From positions 1 through 14,967 of the forward strand of contig DDCR01000005.1 in NCBI GenBank assembly GCA_002335115.1: a stretch of 14,967 nt of DNA, in the 5' to 3' direction. This document shows, piece by piece, positions 1 through 7,435 of this stretch. This stretch comes from Oceanospirillaceae bacterium UBA2001. GTDB taxonomy: Bacteria > Pseudomonadota > Gammaproteobacteria > Pseudomonadales > Balneatricaceae. Positions within the stretch are counted from its first letter, which is position 1, and each line of letters opens with the position of its first letter. Under the pieces are notes generated by a model that did not search any database, was not told the DNA's origin, and saw only the letters and a list, made by a program, of their open reading frames with translations. The position numbers and the translations under genes were made by a program.

Positions 1-40
1 GTTAACCGTAAGATAGTACGTTTTATAAAAAAAATAAGTA

Positions 41-45
41 GAGGA
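41..45 (+). promoter_or_regulatory. Ribosome binding site of the binding-protein gene
   Basis: GAGGA lies 6 bases before the ATG at 52. It supports that start, which is followed directly by a signal peptide. The promoter of the transporter operon must lie left of the window edge or within the first 40 bases, where I see no convincing -35/-10 pair. Confidence 0.75.
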
Positions 46-51
46 ATAATT

Positions 52-2100
52 ATGAAGAATTTTATTTACCCTGCAGCTAGCATACTCGCCTTGGTGGTGA
101 GTGGAGCCGCAACTGCGGCGAGTTGCCCGCCCGCCACAGTAGCTGATCCAATGGGTGTTGGCCAAGGTGCCTTTCCACAGCAATATGAATTAGCTGAATT
201 CGAGTCTATCGGCAACTGTACCGTGACCCTCAATGGTAATCCACAAGCTGCTGCACTCAACGCTGCTATTAGAGGTAATAAAGCGTTGCCTTCACTATCT
301 GAACGCATTCCTTCAGAACCATTGGTAGTCGCTCCTTACGATTCTGTTGGCTCCTACGGTGGAACGCTAGATGCACTATCTAACGCAACTGAGTCAGGTA
401 CCTCTGATTTTATGTCAACCCGCCATGTCAACTTACTGCGGTATTCTGATGATTTGACAACCATCGTGCCGATGATTGCCAAAGGTTGGGAATGGAACGA
501 CGATTTTACTCAGTTGACATTCTTTTTGCGCAAAGGCCATAAGTGGTCAGATGGAGCACCGTTCACGGCTCATGACGTGAAGTTCTGGTACGACAACCTA
601 GCCACGGACAGTAATGTTCGTGAAAAGCCAAAGGATTACGTTCTTGTTGGTGGCGAGGTAATGGACCTTGTTGTGCTTAACCCCACAACAATTCAGTTCA
701 ATCTGCCAAGTCCAAAACCAGGATTACTATCGCACTTTGCCAACCATTATGCGCAGGGCTTCCAGCCCAAGCACTTTCTTGGTCAGTTCCATCCAGACGT
801 AAACCCTGGTGCGGATGCACTCGCGAAGTCTCTAGGTTTTGAAAATGGTTATGCTGTGATCAAAAGTTACTATGGTAACTCTGATTGGATGGATACCCCA
901 TCTCCATTGCTGTCTGCTCCTGAACAAGTGGCAGGAATGCCGGCAGATACAATGCCAACTTTAGAGAGCCATATTATCACTCGAGAAAATACGGAAGGGC
1001 GCCATTTAGTTGCTAATCCTTATTACTTCCAGATTGATACTGCGGGTAATCAGCTGCCATATATCAATGAACAGGATGAGCTGTATGTGGGTGAGCGTGA
1101 AGTTCGTCTTCTCAAGTTAGTCAACTCTGAAGTTGACTATAAGTCTCAGTCGCTGAACCTAGATTACGCGCCACTTCTGCTTGAAAATCAGGAAAAGGGT
1201 GATTTCACAGTTGAGCTAAGGCCTGAGATTGCTATGCCTACTTTCTCGTTCAACGTGACGTCGGACAATATGGAGAAGCGTAAAGTGTTTGGTGATTTGC
1301 GTTTCCGTCAAGCGATGTCGGTTGCGATGAACCGCGCGGAGATCAATGAAGTGGTTTACTTCGGTCTTGGTACGCCTCAGCAGTACACTGCATTTGCACC
1401 TTCACCTGGCTTTATTACTCAAGAAATGGAGCAATCATACGCTCAGTATGATCCAGATATGGCTAATGCTCTGCTGGATGAAATGGGGATGAAAGATGTT
1501 GATGGTGACGGAATGCGTGAACTACCAAACGGTGATCCTTTGGTATTAAACATGCAGATTGCTACGCAAGGTGGATCTCTCAAGCTCGTTGAGGTGACGG
1601 GACAAAACTGGCGTGACGTTGGCATCAACAACACGGTTAAGGAAGTGACAACGGACGAATATCGCTCCGCACAATCTTCTAACAGCCTTGATGTGACCTA
1701 CTACGCGAAGGGTCAGCCTCTTGCTGTAATATTGGGCATTTCAGAACTGTTTCAACCTCCTTTTGACAACTACTTTAACCACACATCAGGCATGTTGTGG
1801 GGACAGTACGTCGATACCAATGGAGCTGAGGGTGTGAAACCTCCTCAGTGGGTCTATGAGTCTATGGATGGCATCAATGCCTTCCAGTCTGCTATTGCTG
1901 GCTCTGACGAATCTAACAAAATTGGTCAAGCTCTTGTTAAAACGGTGGTTGATAACTTGCTGTTCATTGGCACTGTGAAAGCGGTTGCGCCAATTTATCG
2001 CACCAACAAACTGCAGAACTTTGCTGACTTTAAAACTCAGTCTTATGCGTACTACCGGACCTATCCGTACCGTGCGTCACAGTGGTGGTTAGACGAGTAA
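52..2100 (+). CDS. ABC transporter substrate-binding protein, SBP_bac_5 family (large type)
   Basis: Extracytoplasmic solute-binding protein of the peptide/opine/oligosaccharide class; it captures the ligand and delivers it to the permeases encoded next. Residues 1-23 form a signal peptide (hydrophobic stretch about 5-20, AxA-like site near TAA/S). An N-terminal extension (about 24-85) with Cys25 and Cys56 precedes the family domain, which begins near YGGTL (about 352-372 nt). Family-typical segments follow: LTFFLRKGHKWSDG, then DLRFRQAMSVAMNR near the middle. At 682 aa it is longer than classical DppA/OppA (about 535-545) and fits the 'YGGTL' large subgroup. Residues 482-490 read as a DxDxDG loop, possibly calcium-binding. 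Cys25 sits just after the hydrophobic stretch, so lipidation is possible, but the preceding AAS is a poor lipobox and a Cys25-Cys56 disulfide seems likelier. The ligand cannot be read from the sequence; 'dipeptide' should not be assumed. Confidence 0.93.
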   Translation: MKNFIYPAASILALVVSGAATAASCPPATVADPMGVGQGAFPQQYELAEFESIGNCTVTLNGNPQAAALNAAIRGNKALPSLSERIPSEPLVVAPYDSVGSYGGTLDALSNATESGTSDFMSTRHVNLLRYSDDLTTIVPMIAKGWEWNDDFTQLTFFLRKGHKWSDGAPFTAHDVKFWYDNLATDSNVREKPKDYVLVGGEVMDLVVLNPTTIQFNLPSPKPGLLSHFANHYAQGFQPKHFLGQFHPDVNPGADALAKSLGFENGYAVIKSYYGNSDWMDTPSPLLSAPEQVAGMPADTMPTLESHIITRENTEGRHLVANPYYFQIDTAGNQLPYINEQDELYVGEREVRLLKLVNSEVDYKSQSLNLDYAPLLLENQEKGDFTVELRPEIAMPTFSFNVTSDNMEKRKVFGDLRFRQAMSVAMNRAEINEVVYFGLGTPQQYTAFAPSPGFITQEMEQSYAQYDPDMANALLDEMGMKDVDGDGMRELPNGDPLVLNMQIATQGGSLKLVEVTGQNWRDVGINNTVKEVTTDEYRSAQSSNSLDVTYYAKGQPLAVILGISELFQPPFDNYFNHTSGMLWGQYVDTNGAEGVKPPQWVYESMDGINAFQSAIAGSDESNKIGQALVKTVVDNLLFIGTVKAVAPIYRTNKLQNFADFKTQSYAYYRTYPYRASQWWLDE

Positions 2101-2120
2101 ACCATTTACTCTGAAACAAT

Positions 2121-2156
2121 AAATCCGCGGACAGTATTGACTGTCTGCGGATTTTT
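2121..2156 (+). terminator. Intrinsic terminator/attenuator between binding protein and permease
   Basis: Left arm 2121-2135 pairs with right arm 2140-2154 (15 bp including one G-T wobble) around the loop ATTG. A run of five T (2152-2156) overlaps the end of the right arm. It begins 20 bases after the binding-protein stop codon. In ABC importer operons such an element commonly lets most transcripts end after the binding protein, so that this protein is made in excess over the membrane parts. Partial rather than full termination is inferred because the downstream genes otherwise lack an obvious promoter in the 47 bases before 2204. Confidence 0.85.
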
Positions 2157-2203
2157 AGTGGGCTAAAACAGCTCGAAAGAATTCTCTGTGGATATATTCC
2201 AAC

Positions 2204-3208
2204 ATGTTGCAGTTCTCCAAATTTTTTGCCGTCAGAGCTATGTTAGCGATCCTCACCTTAGTGATGGTGTCGTTTATCGTTTTTACTCTGATGGAGCTTG
2301 TCCCAGCTGATTGTGCCGAGCGTTATGTGGCATTTAAGAACTCTCAAGGATCCGTGATTACACCGGAAGACATCCAAGTAGAGCGTGTTCGCCTAGGTTT
2401 AGACCAACCCTATATTCAGCGCTGGGGTTCATGGATTTTCAACGCCTTTCAAGGCGAATTTGGCGACAGTTGCATACTTCGCGTCGATATCGCCCAACTT
2501 TTGGGGCAAAAATTTTGGCTGAGTCTTGGGCTTTGCTTATCTGCTCTTCTGCTCGCATACCTGATTGCGATTCCTGTCGGTATAATTGCTGCCACGTCTA
2601 AAAATGCAGTTTTGAATAACTCCTTACGACTTGTCAGTTATCTGGGTTTGGCATTACCTAACTTTTTGCTGGCCTTGATGATTATGTTGTTCTCTACCGT
2701 CTACTTTGGTGACAGTTTGACGGGTTTATTTTCGAAAGAATACCGTGATGCTGCTTGGTCTACGGATCGTGTGATGGACTTTTTAGGCCATGCTTGGCTG
2801 CCCATCTTTATCCTTGGCTGGTCGGCGACAGCATTTGCAATCCAAACGGTGCGGGCCCTAATGTCAGATGAAATAGGCAAGCTTTATGTGACGGCAGCAT
2901 CAGCGCGAGGCGTCTCTGGTAGCCGTTTATTAATGCGTTATCCAGCCCGACATGCGCTTAGCCCTATCATCAACTCAGTAGGCTTTGACCTTAATCGTAT
3001 CTTTAACGAGCTGCCCATTGTTGCACTCATACTAACTCTAACGGAGGCTGGCTCTTTGCTAATCGAGGCACTGGCTCGCTCAAACGACCAACAACTTGCT
3101 GGGGCTATCATTTTTATGCTTACTGCCAGTATTGTGGCGCTCAACTTTGTGACCGATATCATTCTTGCGCTGACTGATCCACGTATTCGTAAAAGTATTG
3201 TAGGGTAA
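2204..3208 (+). CDS. ABC transporter permease, DppB/OppB type
   Basis: First inner-membrane permease of the importer (BPD_transp_1 family), 334 aa. Hydrophobic segments lie near residues 11-31, 105-130, 143-167, 195-215, 268-288 and 300-322, giving the six-helix DppB/OppB plan. The EAA loop that docks on the ATPase is at about 228-247 (YVTAASARGVSGSRLLMRYP). The first periplasmic loop (about 32-104) carries two cysteines, Cys37 and Cys90, that could form a disulfide. The start at 2204 has only a weak upstream match (GTGGA at 2188-2192). A later ATG at residue 13 would remove part of the cytoplasmic N-terminus but not the first helix. The stop codon overlaps the next gene by one base (TAATG), so the two permeases are probably translated in step. 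Confidence 0.92.
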   Translation: MLQFSKFFAVRAMLAILTLVMVSFIVFTLMELVPADCAERYVAFKNSQGSVITPEDIQVERVRLGLDQPYIQRWGSWIFNAFQGEFGDSCILRVDIAQLLGQKFWLSLGLCLSALLLAYLIAIPVGIIAATSKNAVLNNSLRLVSYLGLALPNFLLALMIMLFSTVYFGDSLTGLFSKEYRDAAWSTDRVMDFLGHAWLPIFILGWSATAFAIQTVRALMSDEIGKLYVTAASARGVSGSRLLMRYPARHALSPIINSVGFDLNRIFNELPIVALILTLTEAGSLLIEALARSNDQQLAGAIIFMLTASIVALNFVTDIILALTDPRIRKSIVG

Positions 3209-4362
3209 TGGACATGACCAATATTACAAATACAGTCCCAGCCACAAATCAAAAGCTCAAAGAAGCGTACTTTACTGCGTCTCAAGGGCAGCTGATATGG
3301 CAGAGGTTTAAACAAAATAAATCAGCGTTGGCAGGTGCCTGGGTTCTAATCATACTCATACTTTCTGGTATATTTTCTCCTTTTTTGACGCCTTATGATG
3401 CGTCGATCGCAGGGCGTGATAAGGATTATTTGAACGGCGCACCTCAGGTGCCTTCTTTTTGTGATGATAATGGTTGTTCTTTGCGGCCCTTTATTTATAG
3501 CTATGAGCGGACTCGCTCATTCAAAACTAACTTTCGCTGGGTGACTGAGGAAAAAACAGACCTAGAGGATCGTCGTTATCTAACCTTCTTCAGTAAAGGT
3601 ATGGAATACACCTTCCTTGGGATCAAATTTGACCGTCACCTGTATGGCGTTGATGAGGGGCAGATCCATATTTTTGGCACTGACTCGACCGGTAAAGATA
3701 TCTTCTCTCGGACTCTTACAGCCGTTAACACTTCTATGGCGGTGGGCACCATAGGCGTTTTGATTGCATTTTTCTTGGCTTTAGTGATTGGTGGAATTTC
3801 AGGATATTATGGTGGGAAAATAGATTCTGTTCTGCAAATGGTAACAGATACCGTAAGGACTATTCCCAACATTCCCTTGTTCATGGCATTGGCTGCATTT
3901 GTCCCTGACACGTGGAGTTCAGAGGAAAGGTTTTTCTTTATCTCGCTCGTGCTTGGATTGATTGGTTGGACGACATTGGCACGACGCATTCGCACACACT
4001 TGCTGAGTGAGCGAAATCAGGAATATGTCCTGGCAGCGCAGCTGTGTGGAGCCTCCCCACATCATGTGATTCGGCGCCATCTGCTGCCCAGCTTTACTAG
4101 TTACATTATTGTTGATTTAGTGATTTCTTTCCCCTATATGATTTTGTCTGAAACCGCGCTTAGTTTTATTGGGCTAGGCCTTAAAGACCCTGTTAATTCG
4201 TTGGGTGTCATGCTTCAAAACGTGACCAGCGCTGATGTTCTATTAAACTATCAGTGGTATTTTATCCCAGTCATATTTTTCATTGTTTTGGTACTCGCGT
4301 TTGTTTTTGTAGGTGATGGTTTACGCGATGCTGCTGACCCTTATGCGGACACTAACAAATGA
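3208..4362 (+). CDS. ABC transporter permease, DppC/OppC type with enlarged periplasmic loop
   Basis: Second permease of the importer, 384 aa, against about 300 for DppC/OppC. Helix 1 is near residues 42-60. The remaining helices run from about 178 to 370. The EAA loop lies at about 273-292 (YVLAAQLCGASPHHVIRRHL). FGTDSTGKDIFSR (about 156-168) is the family-typical segment before helix 2. The extra length is a loop of roughly 90-100 residues between helix 1 and that segment, on the periplasmic side, with Cys85 and Cys90 close together. Enlarged loops of this kind also occur in YejE-like permeases. A second ATG at 3214 is better spaced from AGGG at 3202-3205, so the protein may start two residues later. 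The 3' end overlaps the first ATPase gene in ATGA. Confidence 0.92.
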   Translation: MDMTNITNTVPATNQKLKEAYFTASQGQLIWQRFKQNKSALAGAWVLIILILSGIFSPFLTPYDASIAGRDKDYLNGAPQVPSFCDDNGCSLRPFIYSYERTRSFKTNFRWVTEEKTDLEDRRYLTFFSKGMEYTFLGIKFDRHLYGVDEGQIHIFGTDSTGKDIFSRTLTAVNTSMAVGTIGVLIAFFLALVIGGISGYYGGKIDSVLQMVTDTVRTIPNIPLFMALAAFVPDTWSSEERFFFISLVLGLIGWTTLARRIRTHLLSERNQEYVLAAQLCGASPHHVIRRHLLPSFTSYIIVDLVISFPYMILSETALSFIGLGLKDPVNSLGVMLQNVTSADVLLNYQWYFIPVIFFIVLVLAFVFVGDGLRDAADPYADTNK

Positions 4363-5360
4363 CCCGTTTACTTGATGTAGAAAACTTAACTCTTGATTTT
4401 GATACGGATGAAGGTCGTATCACGGCTGTTGATGATGTGTCTTTTAGCCTAGAGGCTGGCGAAATCATGGGTTTGGTTGGCGAAAGTGGTTCTGGAAAAT
4501 CCGTCACAGCTAAGGCCTTGATGAAGCTCAATGCGAGTAACGCAATTTATGGCCAAAACACTAAAATAAGCCTAAATTTGGCTGATGGACCAGTGGATAT
4601 CATGTCCTTGCGTACAGCTCAAGAGTTGCAAATTGTCCGTGGTGGCGCGATCTCTATGATCTTTCAAGAGCCTATGGCCAGCTTTGCCCCAGCCATTACT
4701 ATTGGTGCTCAAATGGTGGAGCAGTTATTGATACACACCAGTATGAGTGCCCTCAAGGCTCAAGAAGTCTCTATAGAAATGCTGAACAGAGTTGGCATTT
4801 CCGATGCAAGCACCCGATTCAAGCAATATGCGTTCGAGTTGTCTGGCGGTATGCGTCAAAGGGCAATGATAGCGATGGCGTTATCCACTAATCCTAAGTT
4901 ACTTATTGCGGATGAACCGACAACGGCCCTGGACGTGACCATTCAAGCGCAAGTGATAGATCTGATGAAGGATCTAGTGAAAGATTTTGGTATGGGTATT
5001 GTGTTTATTACCCACGATCTGGGTGTTATTGCCCAAACTGCGGATACGGTTGCGGTCATGTACCTTGGACGAGTAGTCGAAAAAGGCCCCGTTCGTCAGG
5101 TTATTGGTAATCCGTCCCACCCATATACACAGGGATTAATAAAGGCCTTGCCTAGACTAGATGATTTAGACTCTCCATTAACACCCATTCCAGGCGATAT
5201 CCCTTCACCTTTAGAACGTCCTAATGGCTGTGTTTTTAATACTCGCTGTAGCCAGTTTTTGGGTTCCCAATGCAGTGGTGAAATACCTAAGTTCACCCCC
5301 ATCTCCCATGACCATATGGTGGCATGTCACATCTACCAGCAAGACCAGAAAGGAACTTGA
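4359..5360 (+). CDS. ABC transporter ATPase, DppD/OppD type
   Basis: First of two nucleotide-binding subunits driving import, 333 aa. All ATPase motifs are intact: Walker A GESGSGKS (41-48), Q-loop Gln103, signature LSGGMRQ (161-167), Walker B ending LLIADEP with catalytic Glu186, D-loop ALD, and switch His219 in THDLG. The C-terminal oligopeptide-transporter extension carries Cys291, Cys297, Cys305 and Cys323. This four-cysteine pattern is linked to an iron-sulfur cluster in recent structures of Dpp/Opp importers (recalled knowledge). The start codon overlaps the preceding permease stop (ATGA), indicating translational coupling. It ends two bases before the next gene. It would act as a heterodimer with the following ATPase on the cytoplasmic face of the permeases. 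Confidence 0.95.
   Translation: MTRLLDVENLTLDFDTDEGRITAVDDVSFSLEAGEIMGLVGESGSGKSVTAKALMKLNASNAIYGQNTKISLNLADGPVDIMSLRTAQELQIVRGGAISMIFQEPMASFAPAITIGAQMVEQLLIHTSMSALKAQEVSIEMLNRVGISDASTRFKQYAFELSGGMRQRAMIAMALSTNPKLLIADEPTTALDVTIQAQVIDLMKDLVKDFGMGIVFITHDLGVIAQTADTVAVMYLGRVVEKGPVRQVIGNPSHPYTQGLIKALPRLDDLDSPLTPIPGDIPSPLERPNGCVFNTRCSQFLGSQCSGEIPKFTPISHDHMVACHIYQQDQKGT
5349..5354 (+). promoter_or_regulatory. Ribosome binding site deciding the start of the second ATPase
   Basis: AAAGGA is followed by 8 bases and the ATG at 5363. An in-frame ATG at 5324 lies inside the preceding gene with no comparable site, and the family N-terminus aligns with the later start. The site sits in the last codons of the first ATPase gene, so the two genes are almost contiguous. 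Confidence 0.8.
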
Positions 5361-5362
5361 AA

Positions 5363-6358
5363 ATGAAGCGAGATACGTTAATTTCTGCTAACAATGTGTC
5401 TGTTCACTATCCGATTAACGGCGGTAAACTATTGGGTCCTAAACCTGTTGTGCGGGCCGTTGAAAATGTCACTTTAAATATCACGAAGGGAAGTTTTTTT
5501 GGTTTGGTTGGCGAGTCTGGTTCAGGCAAAACAACCTTAGGTAGAGCCATGTTGAAGGCCGCACCCATCACCAACGGCATTGTTAATTTTAATGATGGTG
5601 AGGTTAACTATAGTCTGTCCAATATGAGTTCGAAAGAGCTGAAGGATTACCGGACTAGGTCACAATTAATTTTTCAAGATCCTTATGCAGCTTTGAGTCC
5701 ACGCATGACAGTCAGGGACATCATTGCCGAGCCCCTTGAAATTATGAAGCTGACTTCATCAAGAGAAGAAACAGACAGAAGAGTGCGCGAAATTGCTGCT
5801 AAATGTCGTTTAAATCTTGAACATTTGCGCCGTTTCCCCCATGCCTTTTCGGGTGGTCAACGACAACGCATTTCCATTGCACGCGCGCTGGTATCTGAGC
5901 CTAAATTTGTGGTCGCTGATGAGAGTGTTGCAGCACTTGATGTCTCCATTCAAGCGGATGTGCTCAATTTGTTGAAAGAAATTCAGCAGGAGATGGGCCT
6001 AACATTTTTATTCATTAGTCATGACTTGAGTGTTGTCGCACATATTTGCGATCACGTTGCGGTGATGTATTTTGGCCGTTTGGTAGAAACTGCACCGACC
6101 CGTGAGTTGTTCAATAATCCTTGCCACCCCTATACGAAGGCTTTGTTGTCTGCAATTCCTTCCCTAGATCCTGATGCAAAGAATCTGGCACAAAAATTAG
6201 AAGGTGAAATTCCTTCACCCACTAATCCACCTCCGGGATGTAAATTTCAAACAAGGTGCCCTCATGCCATTGATATTTGTCGGCGTGACGAGCCTCAATT
6301 AGAAAGTGTGGGTGTTGAGCATAATGTGGCATGCCATCGATGGCAAGAATTGATGTAG
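5363..6358 (+). CDS. ABC transporter ATPase, DppF/OppF type
   Basis: Second nucleotide-binding subunit, 331 aa from the ATG at 5363. Walker A GESGSGKT (50-57), Q-loop Gln105, signature FSGGQRQ (162-168), Walker B with catalytic Glu187, and switch His220 in SHDLS are present, so both ATPases of the pair look competent. The residue after the catalytic Glu is Ser188 (DESVAALD), where most DppF/OppF proteins have Pro. The C-terminal extension carries Cys293, Cys299, Cys306 and Cys324, matching the arrangement in its partner. A longer reading frame from 5324 overlaps the upstream gene by 37 bases but lacks a ribosome binding site. It is the last gene of the transporter operon; the convergent phosphatase gene ends 36 bases further on. 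Confidence 0.95.
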   Translation: MKRDTLISANNVSVHYPINGGKLLGPKPVVRAVENVTLNITKGSFFGLVGESGSGKTTLGRAMLKAAPITNGIVNFNDGEVNYSLSNMSSKELKDYRTRSQLIFQDPYAALSPRMTVRDIIAEPLEIMKLTSSREETDRRVREIAAKCRLNLEHLRRFPHAFSGGQRQRISIARALVSEPKFVVADESVAALDVSIQADVLNLLKEIQQEMGLTFLFISHDLSVVAHICDHVAVMYFGRLVETAPTRELFNNPCHPYTKALLSAIPSLDPDAKNLAQKLEGEIPSPTNPPPGCKFQTRCPHAIDICRRDEPQLESVGVEHNVACHRWQELM

Positions 6359-6394
6359 CGATGGCCTAGCAGGGTAAATGGGCTGCAGTTACCA

Positions 6395-7165
6395 TTAATA
6401 TTGATTAAGCACGTTTAACGCAGCTTGATGCAATTCGGGGGTTGCTGCGGCTATCACTAGGCCATCCCAGCCATCTTGCAGTTTCTCACCCTGCCAATCG
6501 GTAATAACGCCTCCAGCACCTTCTATCACAGGTATTAAAGCCATGATGTCGTAATAGTGTAGGCTGCCTTCGACCACCAAATCGATTTGTCCAGAAGCTA
6601 ACAACCCATAATTGTAACAATCACCTCCAAACCGGTGCAGGTAAACTGAATCACTCAATTGTTCAAATTTGTCCAATTGAGTCGCATTAAACATGCTAGG
6701 TTCAGTGCAGTAGAGTGTTGCTTGGGCCAGTTGTTGGACGTTTGAGGCGCTGCAGATTTCCCCATTGAAGGTCGTGTTTTCATCGATAGTGCCAATCCAA
6801 CGTTCATCCAGCATGGGCATATCAATGACCCCAATCTTGGGCTGTTGGTGGTGAGTGATACCAATTAAGGTACCAAAGGTTGGCATACCGGAAATAAAAC
6901 TTTTAGTCCCATCAATGGGATCAATGACCCAAGTGTAATCGGCCAAATTATGATGGGTTCCGTGTTCTTCACCTATGATGCTATGGTCTGGGTGACGTTG
7001 GCTAATGATATGGCGAATCTGGCTTTCTACCATTCGGTCTGCTTCTGTCACTGGGCTAGCGTCGGCTTTAGATTCAACGATGATGCGCTGCCGGTAGTAG
7101 CCTTTTATGGTGACTCTAGATTGCTTCAATGCATCTTCAATAGTGCTCAAAAAAAGCTTTTTCAT
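6395..7165 (-). CDS. hisN: Inositol-monophosphatase-family phosphatase, histidinol-phosphatase (HisN)-like
   Basis: Mg-dependent phosphomonoesterase, 256 aa, cytoplasmic (no signal peptide). Metal-site motifs are complete: GEEHG with Glu66/Glu67, DPIDGTKSF with Asp82 and Asp85, and Asp206 in HYYDIMALIPVIEGAGG. The segments CTEPSMF and FGGDCYNYGLLASGQIDLVVE match my recollection of the histidinol-phosphatase HisN branch (L-histidinol phosphate to L-histidinol) rather than SuhB. No other his gene is near. Its neighbours are an ABC importer and a phosphodiesterase-like enzyme, so it could instead remove phosphate from an imported or diesterase-generated monoester. Family assignment is firm; the physiological substrate is open. 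The start has no clear Shine-Dalgarno sequence. Its 3' end faces the importer operon across 36 bases with no convincing bidirectional terminator. Confidence 0.88.
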   Translation of the reverse strand: MKKLFLSTIEDALKQSRVTIKGYYRQRIIVESKADASPVTEADRMVESQIRHIISQRHPDHSIIGEEHGTHHNLADYTWVIDPIDGTKSFISGMPTFGTLIGITHHQQPKIGVIDMPMLDERWIGTIDENTTFNGEICSASNVQQLAQATLYCTEPSMFNATQLDKFEQLSDSVYLHRFGGDCYNYGLLASGQIDLVVEGSLHYYDIMALIPVIEGAGGVITDWQGEKLQDGWDGLVIAAATPELHQAALNVLNQY

Positions 7166-7435
7166 GATAGTTAACCAAAGAATTTAACAATAGTATGATT
7201 TTGCTCATATGCTCGGTGTTTTTGCGTGAAGGGTCAAGCGTGAATATCTTATGGTGCAAATTAGAATAGGTAATATAGCAGTGAATATGCGCTTTTAAAG
7301 GGTTATTTCTGGCGTCGTGTTTTGGTCTCTATTACTATATTTCATCAGCGTTATTATTAATATTTGATGACGTAAAGACCTACTGTGGTTTATATTATGC
7401 GTGGCCAGAAATATTAAATTGGAGTAAAGCTGAGC
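7166..7435. promoter_or_regulatory. Divergent intergenic region with paired inverted repeats
   Basis: This 270-base AT-rich gap separates the divergent phosphatase and PMH-like genes and must hold promoters for both. Minus-strand candidate: TTGACC (7232-7237) with a poor -10 (GAGCAT, 7209-7214) 17 bases on. Plus-strand candidate: AT-rich TATATT at 7391-7396, with TTGATG (7364-7369) 21 bases upstream, which is too far for a good sigma-70 promoter. Two dyads are present: a perfect 10-bp inverted repeat (7304-7313 and 7404-7413), and TCATCA (7342-7347) facing TGATGA (7365-7370) over AT-rich DNA. GGAG at 7421-7424, 11 bases before the ATG, is the likely ribosome binding site of the PMH-like gene. 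Regulation by the nearby LysR protein is an inference. Confidence 0.5.
7304..7413. repeat. Perfect 10-bp inverted repeat spanning 110 bp
   Basis: TATTTCTGGC at 7304-7313 is the exact reverse complement of GCCAGAAATA at 7404-7413; the match ends on both sides at exactly 10 bp. The right arm lies just upstream of the PMH-like gene's ribosome binding site and the left arm about 90 bases further up. They could be two half-sites or two copies of an operator in opposite orientation. No transposase or insertion-sequence ends are associated with them. Confidence 0.6.

Noticed and set aside
103..126. Binding protein as a lipoprotein with Cys25 as the lipidated residue
   Set aside because: The residues before Cys25 are AAS without the usual Leu at -3, an AxA-type site lies just before it, and a second cysteine at 56 offers a disulfide partner. 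Not excluded, but not called.
2938..3315. Open frame of 125 codons on the minus strand across the junction of the two permease genes
   Set aside because: It lies fully opposite two well-supported permease genes, has low-complexity basic/serine composition, no recognisable family and no ribosome binding site.
52..6358. Naming the transporter dppABCDF or yejABEF
   Set aside because: The binding protein is much longer than DppA and the second permease has an enlarged loop. The class is clear but the substrate is not, so gene symbols were withheld.
6359..6394. Possible bidirectional terminator between the convergent ATPase and phosphatase genes
   Set aside because: Only short matches (GGTAA/TTACC around a long loop, and GCAG/CTGC) are present, with no T-run on either side; too weak to call.
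6950..7174. Open frame of 74 codons on the plus strand, opposite the start of the phosphatase gene
   Set aside because: It overlaps the N-terminal half of a gene with intact catalytic motifs and shows no family likeness; it is most likely a chance frame.
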